Assembly: GCA_018066825.1 (NCBI GenBank)
Contig: JAGPVU010000170.1
Span: forward strand, 1 to 8,733
Origin: Cycloclasticus sp.
GTDB lineage: Bacteria; Pseudomonadota; Gammaproteobacteria; Methylococcales; Cycloclasticaceae
Length of the DNA: 8,733 nucleotides
Direction of reading: 5' to 3'
Shown: positions 1 through 5,929 of the stretch, piece by piece
Numbering within the stretch: position 1 is the first letter of the stretch
Layout of the letters: the number at the start of each line of letters is the position of its first letter
The notes under the pieces: generated by a model
Database searches by the model: none
Told to the model about the DNA's origin: nothing
Seen by the model: only the letters and a program-made list of their open reading frames with translations
Made by a program: the position numbers and the translations under genes

Positions 1-104
1 AGGCTGAAGTGTAAATAATGTTTAACCGGTTGATTAAGGTAATTGGCAAGAACCAGGCCCATGCGTTTTAATAATAAACTTAAAAGCCTACCTGGTTTTG
101 GCAT
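1..104 (-). CDS. N-terminal fragment of an unidentified protein downstream of gshA (runs off the left edge)
   Basis: A minus-strand frame opens with ATG at 104-102 and stays open to the window edge, giving 34 codons. It begins MPKPGRLLSLLLKRMGLVLA and continues with a Leu/Lys-rich, Asn-Tyr-Leu and His-Tyr-Leu-containing stretch. The ATG lies 9 bases after the gshA stop (TAG, 116-114). There is no clear Shine-Dalgarno, so translation would probably be coupled to gshA. A second in-frame ATG at 62-60 is an alternative start. The other two minus-strand frames hit stops, and all three plus-strand frames hit stops within the first 18 bases, so this is the only frame that can be a gene through the region. 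The amphipathic, basic N-terminus faintly recalls YiiX/YebB-like NlpC/P60 cysteine hydrolases of pseudomonads, but that is from memory and too short to support a name. Confidence 0.45.
   Translation of the reverse strand, partial: MPKPGRLLSLLLKRMGLVLANYLNQPVKHYLHFS
51..97. repeat. Nested inverted repeat
   Basis: AACCAGG at 51-57 is complementary to CCTGGTT at 91-97. Inside that pair, TTTTAA (66-71) is complementary to TTAAAA (80-85), so the transcript could fold into a two-step hairpin with an asymmetric internal loop. It begins 17 bases beyond the gshA stop but has no following T-run on the minus strand and lies inside the open frame at 1-104. It is therefore weak as an intrinsic terminator. 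It might act as an attenuating or mRNA-stabilising structure between the two genes, or be chance. Confidence 0.3.
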
Positions 105-113
105 ATCGCAGCG

Positions 114-1700
114 CTAGCTTGCGCTTACTCTGTCGGTTGAAAAATAGTGCTGTAAAAAACGTTCAAAGGACGCGGTATCTGTCTGTTCAATCTGTCGTTG
201 TTGCTCAAGGGAAGTGGCGCTGGCTAGCTCGAAAGTCTGCATTTGAGACGCGCCCATAGGCTGGCTTTTAAAATACTCAAGATGCCGTTTCGATTGGCTC
301 ATGGCAAACTTAAAAAAAGGCAGTTGCTGCTGCGACATTGATTGTAGAACGATGGCAGACGGCGTGAGTTTTACGTCATTAAATTTGGCTATTTGCTCAT
401 CCAGTGATGAACTATAGGGTTTATCTTTATTGTCGGCATCCAGTGTTTTACATAACTGGGTCATTGCTTGGCATAGTTCTAAGCCCCAACTAGTTAAGTC
501 AATTGCCCGACCATTTTTTTGTAATAATAAATTGGGTTTTCTTCCTTCGGAAGCGACCAGGGTTAGGTTTTTATCGACGCAGGTTTTTTCTTTTGGCGAC
601 ATCGTTGGGCTATCGGCCAATAGACAAAAAATCATAAAGGCTTCAAGAAAATATAATTGCGTTTCGCTAACACCGGCGGGGTCGAATGGACTTAAATCAA
701 CAGACCGTAATTCAACGTAGCGTACACCACGGTTTTTTAATGCCTCGCTAGGGCGTTCCCCCGATTTAGCTACCTGCTTAGGGCGTACGTTGCTGTAATA
801 CTCGTTTTCTATTTGTAGTATGTTGTCATTGAGTTGTTGGTAGTTCCCCTCGGTGTCTTTAACCCCAAAACGCTGGTAATCAGCATACGGTGTTTGAGTT
901 GCCGCCAGCAGACGAGAAACATAATCGTCAAGGTTGTTATACGAAATATTAATATTAGATTGGCTGTCGTTTTTGTAGCCGATGTCACTCATTCTAAGTG
1001 AAGTGGCGTAGGGTTTAAACAAGGTGCCTGCATCAAACTCTTCAAAGGCATGGCTGCGGCCTTTTAAAAAAGATTTACATATCGCGGGTGAGGCGCCGAA
1101 CAAATACAGAATAATCCAGCCATAGCGATGAATGTTACGCGTCATATCCATATAAGACTGAGAAATAAAGTCTTGGCTTTGGCCCGTATTGTCTTCTATT
1201 TGTTGATAGACAGGCCAAAAATTATCAGCCAAAGAATAGTTAAAATGAATGCCAGCAATGGCCTGCATGCTTCTGCCGTAACGGTGCCATAAACCAATCC
1301 GGTAAATGTGTTTCATTTTGCCGATATTAGACTGACCGTAATCAGCAATGGGGATGCTCATATCACCGTCGACAATACAAGGCATACTGGTACCCCATAA
1401 CATCTCGTCCTTTAGATGTCGGTAGGTGTATGCGTGAATCGACTCCATAAAATTTAGGGTGTCTTTGGTGTCGCTAAACGGTGGGGTAATAAATTCGAGT
1501 AAGGCCTCTGAATAATCAGTGGTGATATACGGGTTAGTCAACGCCGACCCTAGCGCAAGGGGATGCGGTGTTTGAGAAATTTTACCCTGCGTATTGACTC
1601 GAAGGCTTTCTTTTTCAAGGCCTTTTAAACCACCACTTAGAAGGTGGTCTTGCTTAAGGGCTTTTAATTTGTCGAGTCTTGTTTGTATGCCTGCGTACAA
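114..1700 (-). CDS. gshA: Glutamate-cysteine ligase (gamma-glutamylcysteine synthetase), E. coli class
   Basis: GshA catalyses ATP-dependent joining of the L-glutamate gamma-carboxyl to L-cysteine, the first and usually rate-limiting step of cytoplasmic glutathione synthesis. The 528-residue product matches the roughly 520-residue proteobacterial class 1 enzyme along its whole length. The N-terminal GLEKESLRV motif (27-35) carries the metal-site glutamates E29 and E31. TTDYSEALLEFITP (60-73) supplies D62 and E69. IHFNYS is at 151-156, LRMSDIGY at 235-242, and YVELRSVDLSPFDP at 328-341 with E330 and R332. No stop or frameshift interrupts it. The start is TTG (1700-1698), preceded by AGGCAGG at 1713-1707. 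No ATG or GTG is available nearby in frame, and E. coli gshA is also known to start with UUG. It is divergent from the nuclease gene and followed closely by the partial gene at 1-104. Glutathione synthetase (gshB) is not in the window. Confidence 0.96.
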   Translation of the reverse strand: MYAGIQTRLDKLKALKQDHLLSGGLKGLEKESLRVNTQGKISQTPHPLALGSALTNPYITTDYSEALLEFITPPFSDTKDTLNFMESIHAYTYRHLKDEMLWGTSMPCIVDGDMSIPIADYGQSNIGKMKHIYRIGLWHRYGRSMQAIAGIHFNYSLADNFWPVYQQIEDNTGQSQDFISQSYMDMTRNIHRYGWIILYLFGASPAICKSFLKGRSHAFEEFDAGTLFKPYATSLRMSDIGYKNDSQSNINISYNNLDDYVSRLLAATQTPYADYQRFGVKDTEGNYQQLNDNILQIENEYYSNVRPKQVAKSGERPSEALKNRGVRYVELRSVDLSPFDPAGVSETQLYFLEAFMIFCLLADSPTMSPKEKTCVDKNLTLVASEGRKPNLLLQKNGRAIDLTSWGLELCQAMTQLCKTLDADNKDKPYSSSLDEQIAKFNDVKLTPSAIVLQSMSQQQLPFFKFAMSQSKRHLEYFKSQPMGASQMQTFELASATSLEQQRQIEQTDTASFERFLQHYFSTDRVSAS

Positions 1701-1716
1701 ATTGAACCTGCCTGTT

Positions 1717-1745
1717 ATGATAAAACGTGAATAAATGAGTTTCAG
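1717..1745 (-). promoter_or_regulatory. Alternative sigma70-like promoter for gshA
   Basis: On the minus strand, CTGAAA (1745-1740, 4 of 6 matches to TTGACA) and TATCAT (1722-1717, 5 of 6 to TATAAT) are separated by exactly 17 bases. Against it, a start site about 7 bases downstream would leave only about 10 bases of leader and would cut into the AGGCAGG ribosome-binding sequence. It is a weaker candidate than the palindromic -10 at 1753-1760. Confidence 0.22.
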
Positions 1746-1752
1746 GGTTAAT

Positions 1753-1760
1753 ACTATAGT
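1753..1760. promoter_or_regulatory. Palindromic -10-like element in the gshA/nuclease divergent region
   Basis: ACTATAGT is a perfect 8-bp palindrome that reads TATAGT (5 of 6 matches to TATAAT) on both strands, so one site could serve as -10 for both divergent genes. Initiation would fall roughly 18 bases before the nuclease ATG on the plus strand and about 45 bases before the gshA TTG on the minus strand. Both leaders keep their ribosome-binding sequences. No good TTGACA-like -35 is visible at the usual spacing on either side. The call is by position and -10 match only. Confidence 0.4.
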
Positions 1761-1784
1761 TAATTATAAGCTAATGGATAGCAA

Positions 1785-2591
1785 ATGATTCAAGTGGATA
1801 GCGATAAAAGTGTATCAAACTGTCAGCGAACACGCTTTGCTTGTGCGGTTAACCTAATCAAAACGTGTTTTCTCGTCGTGTGTGTCGTTTTTTTTTATGA
1901 CGTTTATGCTAAGCCGATCAAACAGGTGATTAAGGTGATTAAGGTGATTGATGGCGATACGGTAGTGTTAAACGATGGACGAACAGTTCGCCTATTAAGC
2001 ATTAATACCCCCGAAATGGCGGGTAAAGGTAGACTGGCTGAGCCAGGGGCTCGGTTAGCAAAAAGAAAATTAACCAACGTGTTGTTAAATCAACGGGTTT
2101 ATCTTGAGTATGACGTTGAAAAAAAAGATAAATACGGACGTACTCTGGCCTTTGTTTTTTTACTTAATGGGGTTCATGTGAATGCCTTGATGCTGCAAGA
2201 AGGCTTGGCTGTGTTGAGTTTACATCCGCCAAACTTAAAGCATATGAGTTCATTAATCAGAGCTCAGATAAATGCTGAAACGGCTGGTATAGGTCTTTGG
2301 GGGATGGCGGACTATCAACCAATCGCTGTTAGTACCCTGGGAACCAAGGCAAAGGGCCATTGGCGACGTATTAGTGGAACAATACAACGAATAGAACTGT
2401 TCAAATCGGGTGCTAAGCTATGGTTGGCGCCCTCTACGTATATTTGGTTGTATCGTTCAAACATAAAATATTTTCCAGCAATAGAACACTATCAAGGAAA
2501 AAATATTGAAGTGAGGACTTGGGTTAAAAAACGTCAGAATGTGTGGTCTTTGCCTGTCAGGCATCCAAGCCAGCTTATTGTTAAGCCTTAA
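1785..2591 (+). CDS. Exported or membrane-anchored SNase-type thermonuclease with a C-terminal extension
   Basis: This is a 268-residue member of the staphylococcal (micrococcal) nuclease family, Ca2+-dependent endonucleases acting on DNA and RNA. A basic N-terminus leads into a hydrophobic segment (about 23-38) ending VYA at 40-42, which fits a signal peptide cleaved after A42 or an uncleaved anchor. The domain covers about 47-178. IDGDT (55-59) gives metal ligand D58. VRLLSINTPE (68-77) gives R69, T75 and E77, equivalent to R35, T41 and E43 of the S. aureus enzyme. DKYGR (115-119) gives R119, equivalent to R87. The second metal aspartate (D40 there) is N74, a change common in proteobacterial homologues (INTPE), so activity is expected. 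Residues about 188-268 form an extra domain rich in beta-strand-like segments, resembling an OB-fold extension. GGA at 1776-1778 is a modest Shine-Dalgarno 6 bases before the ATG. A T9 tract and a 9-bp tandem repeat lie in the 5' part. Its stop overlaps the convergent PAS-GGDEF-EAL gene. Confidence 0.88.
   Translation: MIQVDSDKSVSNCQRTRFACAVNLIKTCFLVVCVVFFYDVYAKPIKQVIKVIKVIDGDTVVLNDGRTVRLLSINTPEMAGKGRLAEPGARLAKRKLTNVLLNQRVYLEYDVEKKDKYGRTLAFVFLLNGVHVNALMLQEGLAVLSLHPPNLKHMSSLIRAQINAETAGIGLWGMADYQPIAVSTLGTKAKGHWRRISGTIQRIELFKSGAKLWLAPSTYIWLYRSNIKYFPAIEHYQGKNIEVRTWVKKRQNVWSLPVRHPSQLIVKP
1925..1951 (+). repeat. Three tandem copies of a 9-bp unit
   Basis: GGTGATTAA occurs at 1925-1933 and 1934-1942, followed by a one-mismatch copy GGTGATTGA at 1943-1951. 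It encodes the repeated Val-Ile-Lys of QVIKVIKVIDGDT, between the signal peptide and the first strand of the nuclease domain. The unit is a multiple of three, so gain or loss of copies would only lengthen or shorten the linker in frame. Confidence 0.85.
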
Positions 2592-5500
2592 TCAGGCAGA
2601 CAACGATTTTTTAACATGTCGATTAAAGTCGAGGGTTTATCAAAATGATAACCTTGGCCGTAGTCAATGCCTATGGTGGTTAAAACATCGGCAATGTCTT
2701 GGTTTTCAACCCATTCAGCGACCGTTTTTTTGCCCATAATATGACCTATTTCGTTAATGGATTTAACCATGGCTGCATCGATAGGGTCATCTAAGATATC
2801 TTTTACGAAAGAACCGTCGATTTTTAAATAATCGACAGGGAAATTTTTAAGGTAGCCAAATGATGATAAGCCGCTGCCAAAATCGTCCAAAGCGAGCTGG
2901 CAACCCATATTTTTTAATTCATTAATAAAGGTATTAGCAGCCGTTAAATTAGTAATAGCAGCTGTCTCTGTAATTTCGAAGCAAATATGGGTGGGTGCTA
3001 CATGGCTTGATGTGAAACTTGCTTGCACGAAGTTAAGAAAGTTTGGTTCGGTGAGGCTGGTGGCTGATAGGTTAATATTGAAGATATCGTCAGACCTTAA
3101 TTTATCAGCGTGAGTATTAAGAAGGGTTAAGGTGTTTTTTATCACCCACCGATCAATTTGGCTGGAGAGATTATAACGCTCGGCTGCGGGTAGAAAAGCA
3201 CTGGGTGGTATTATTTCTCCGCCTTCATTTAAGCGGATCAGTATCTCAAAATGCGAGGCAGCCATGGTAGGTGTTTGTAGATCGATAATCGTTTGCACGA
3301 ACAATTCAAAACTATCTTCTGCCAAGGCTTTGTGTAAGCGAGGAACCCAGCCCATCTGTCCATGGCTAGAGGCGTTATGGTCGTCTTCTGCGTGGTAAAC
3401 ATGGATTCTATTGCGTCCTTGCTCTTTAGCTGAAAAGCAGGCAGTGTCGGCATGTTGCATGGCGAGTGTAGGCGATGTAATGGGGTTAATGGTGGCTAAA
3501 CCAATGGAGGCGCCTAATTTAAATGTTTTATCCTCCCAGTGAAAGGTATATTCCGAAACGGTTTTTTTGATTTGCTTAGCGATCTTAGTGGCGTGCTGAA
3601 TGTCACAGTGCTGCATCAAGATGCCGAACTCGTCGCCTCCCAATCTTGCAAAAACATCTGTTTTACGAATGTTTTTAGCAAGTTCGGCTGATAATTGTCT
3701 GAGTAACTCGTCACCGGCTACGTGCCCGCAGGTATCATTCACGATTTTAAATTGATCTAAATCGATGTAGCAAAGGATATGCTCAAAGGTTTCAGTTTGA
3801 ATGCTATCGGCCAGCGCTGTTTCGAAGGCATGTCGATTATAGATGCCCGTTAACGAGTCGTGTTGTGCCCGATGTTCAATTTCTAACGATAGCTTGCGAG
3901 CGACGGTAACATCTCGAATAACCATGACAGTTCCCACCGGTTTTAGGCCATCGTAGTGGATCGGAGAGACTGAACATTCAACGTTAAACCGTTCACCAGA
4001 GGCGTTCATTAGCTTTAGTTTGGTTAAGTTGAACGCAGAGTCTGATTGTAAGCTGAGCTGGCTCAGGTCGAGAGGGGTATCGTTACTATCTTCTTCTTGG
4101 ATGGTACAAATTTGGTTTAAACGCTTACCAATCACTTGGGTTGAATTTAAGGACAGTAAGCGACTGGTTATAAAGTTAATAGACGTAATAATGGATGACT
4201 CGTCAGTGGTTATAACGGCGTCATTAATAGATTCTAAGGTAGTTTCCGCACGTTCTTTTTCTTGGGCCAGGGCCAATTGTGCATGCTTGAGTTCTGTTAT
4301 CTCGATAATGGTTCCGATCACTCGAGTAGGCCGGCTCTTTTTATCCCGTTTAACGACCCTGCCTTCCACTTTAACCCAGATCCACTCTTGGTTTTTAATT
4401 TGCAAACGGTGGGTTAGGCTAACGTTTTGACTAGAATTGTATGCTTGTTGCTCTAACTGGTATTTAAAGTCTGATACATCATCGGGGTGAATCAGTTCCA
4501 GCCAACTGTCTATGCTTTCTCCCCATGTAACGTTTCCGGTATTGAAGGTTAATTTATCGATCATGTGTTCACTGAGAAAAACAAACCCTGTTAATGGGTG
4601 CCACTCCCAAACCGAATGCATGGAGCTTTCATACGCAATAAACTCCCTTTCTCTATCCATGTCTCTTTGTAGACTCGTTGCGTAGGCATCATGAATATCT
4701 TGTCGAATACCAATAACTTTAAGCGCGCGACCTTTGTTATCTCGTTCAACTACGTGCCCCTTGGTGTGGTACCAACGGTACTCATGGTTAAATATTTTGG
4801 ATCGCCATTTTGCTTCTTTTAGGGCGGGCTGCGGTTGATCAAAAGCCTCGATAAAGGCCTGATAATTTTCGTAATCTTTGCTGTGAACAGTGGCAGGGCG
4901 AGATTGCATTATATTGCAAGCTGTCTGTGGTGTTACTTGATTATCGACGAGTGAGTAAGTACGGTGAGTCACCTGTTTTTTCGTTAAATCATATTCCACC
5001 AAGCTGCTCCCCGTGCTGAGCATGGTAAGCCCAATTTGTTCGTCACGTTGTTGCAGTTCTTCTTCTTTCTTTTTTAATCGATCAATATTGGTGAGTACAC
5101 CAATAATTCGTTTGGTCCGGCCAGCCGCCGTTTTTTCTGATACATGACCGCGCACTAAAATCCAGTAGTAATCACCGTTAGCAACACGAATTCGGTACTC
5201 AAAATTTAAAAATTCAAACTCACCTTTTAACAAGGCGACTATATTATTTCTGGCGTGTTGTTGGTCCTCTTGGTGAATTAACGGATTCCATGTTTTCTTT
5301 AATAGAATGCCTTTTTCAGAGTCTAAGCCTAAGGCTTTTTTCCAGTTATCCGAGACGTCAATAACGTCGTTATCTAAATTCCAATCCCAGACTGTATCGT
5401 AGGTTCCACTAAAGGCTTCGTTGAGACGTTGGTTTGATAAATCAAGTTGTTTTTCTAGTTTTTTTTGTTTGCCAATAAACGCACTATAAAAGACAAGTGA

Positions 5501-5842
5501 TAAGGCTTTTCCTTGTTTGTCGCGTCTAAAAATACGCCCTAAAGTTTGGTGCCAAACCCATTTTCCGTTACTGTTTTTTATACGGTATGTATGTTGGGCG
5601 GTTTCAAGTTGGCTCAGAATGAGGGCTCGATTTGTTTGTGCCATTAACGTCAAATCGGCGGGATGTACCAGTGTTTGCCAAAAGTCGATAGCTGTAAGGT
5701 CGTTTGGGTTGGAAAGGCCCAATGCCTTAGTGGGATCACCAAACCAGTCAATATGGCCAGAGGGTAGATCCCAAAGCCATACCAAGTTATCGGTACAACT
5801 TAAAGAGAAGCGATAAATATCGAGTTCGTCAGCTACGTCCAT
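2588..5842 (-). CDS. Multi-PAS bifunctional-type diguanylate cyclase/phosphodiesterase (PAS x5, GGDEF, EAL)
   Basis: This 1084-residue protein has no signal peptide or membrane segment, so it should sense a cytoplasmic cue. PAS modules lie at about 11-123, 137-254, 266-384, 403-516 and 532-648. The first four are PAS_3-like and end in the PAC pattern (Y/W-R...W...G+...D..G...+.IG). The third has lost the W-x-W start and the HPxD signature. Charged, probably coiled-coil linkers lie at about 123-143, 252-270 and 517-539. The GGDEF domain (about 655-818) has HDSLTGIYNR (661-670), an intact GGDEF (735-739) and the product-inhibition I-site RKTD (726-729) exactly five residues upstream. The EAL domain (about 835-1078) reads EIL at 866-868 and keeps N924, E956, D986/D987 (DDFG), K1007, E1043 and Q1063, plus the LDDFGSGLSS loop. 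Both c-di-GMP synthesis and hydrolysis look possible. An in-frame TAA at 5866-5864 limits the N-terminus and the ATG at 5842 has no strong Shine-Dalgarno. It follows moeA by 83 bases, probably with its own promoter. Confidence 0.94.
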   Translation of the reverse strand: MDVADELDIYRFSLSCTDNLVWLWDLPSGHIDWFGDPTKALGLSNPNDLTAIDFWQTLVHPADLTLMAQTNRALILSQLETAQHTYRIKNSNGKWVWHQTLGRIFRRDKQGKALSLVFYSAFIGKQKKLEKQLDLSNQRLNEAFSGTYDTVWDWNLDNDVIDVSDNWKKALGLDSEKGILLKKTWNPLIHQEDQQHARNNIVALLKGEFEFLNFEYRIRVANGDYYWILVRGHVSEKTAAGRTKRIIGVLTNIDRLKKKEEELQQRDEQIGLTMLSTGSSLVEYDLTKKQVTHRTYSLVDNQVTPQTACNIMQSRPATVHSKDYENYQAFIEAFDQPQPALKEAKWRSKIFNHEYRWYHTKGHVVERDNKGRALKVIGIRQDIHDAYATSLQRDMDREREFIAYESSMHSVWEWHPLTGFVFLSEHMIDKLTFNTGNVTWGESIDSWLELIHPDDVSDFKYQLEQQAYNSSQNVSLTHRLQIKNQEWIWVKVEGRVVKRDKKSRPTRVIGTIIEITELKHAQLALAQEKERAETTLESINDAVITTDESSIITSINFITSRLLSLNSTQVIGKRLNQICTIQEEDSNDTPLDLSQLSLQSDSAFNLTKLKLMNASGERFNVECSVSPIHYDGLKPVGTVMVIRDVTVARKLSLEIEHRAQHDSLTGIYNRHAFETALADSIQTETFEHILCYIDLDQFKIVNDTCGHVAGDELLRQLSAELAKNIRKTDVFARLGGDEFGILMQHCDIQHATKIAKQIKKTVSEYTFHWEDKTFKLGASIGLATINPITSPTLAMQHADTACFSAKEQGRNRIHVYHAEDDHNASSHGQMGWVPRLHKALAEDSFELFVQTIIDLQTPTMAASHFEILIRLNEGGEIIPPSAFLPAAERYNLSSQIDRWVIKNTLTLLNTHADKLRSDDIFNINLSATSLTEPNFLNFVQASFTSSHVAPTHICFEITETAAITNLTAANTFINELKNMGCQLALDDFGSGLSSFGYLKNFPVDYLKIDGSFVKDILDDPIDAAMVKSINEIGHIMGKKTVAEWVENQDIADVLTTIGIDYGQGYHFDKPSTLIDMLKNRCLPD

Positions 5843-5882
5843 TAGCGGTTTTCTATCGTCTAGTTAAGTTCATCAGTTCCTA

Positions 5883-5890
5883 ACTATAGT
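5883..5890 (-). promoter_or_regulatory. -10-like palindrome upstream of the PAS-GGDEF-EAL gene
   Basis: ACTATAGT, identical to the octamer at 1753-1760, gives TATAGT on the minus strand at 5888-5883. That would place a start site about 34 bases before the ATG at 5842. As at the other site, no recognisable -35 hexamer sits 16-18 bases upstream. It supports independent transcription of the signalling gene, but only by position and -10 match. Confidence 0.35.
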
Positions 5891-5899
5891 CGAGAATTG

Positions 5900-5929
5900 A
5901 AAAAATACTATTGATTAAACATTAATCAA
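5900..5929 (-). terminator. AT-rich perfect hairpin at the end of moeA, possible weak terminator
   Basis: TTGATTAA and TTAATCAA form a perfect 8-bp stem around a 3-base centre (5911-5929). The structure includes the moeA stop codon TGA (5928-5926). On the minus strand the stem is followed, after 5 bases, by six T residues (5905-5900), the layout of an intrinsic terminator at the end of the tup-moeA operon. The stem has only one G:C pair per arm and the T-run is not directly adjacent, so termination would be weak. The same sequence could equally be an operator for a dimeric regulator controlling the downstream signalling gene. Confidence 0.4.

Noticed and set aside
51..97. Intrinsic terminator after gshA
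   Set aside because: The inverted repeat has a 33-base loop, no T-run on the minus strand, and lies inside an open frame that probably codes. It is kept only as a low-confidence repeat.
430..720. Plus-strand open frame of 96 codons
   Set aside because: It is antisense to the conserved C-terminal half of GshA, with no ribosome-binding site or domain.
2119..2126. Programmed frameshift at the A8 tract of the nuclease
   Set aside because: The zero frame is the one that encodes the rest of the nuclease domain (R119 onward), and no stimulatory stem-loop or alternative long frame is apparent. Only slippage or mutation risk is noted.
4020..4430. Plus-strand open frame of 136 codons
   Set aside because: It is antisense to the PAS4/PAS5 part of the large signalling gene, whose protein is continuous and motif-rich there. 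The antisense product shows no recognisable motif.
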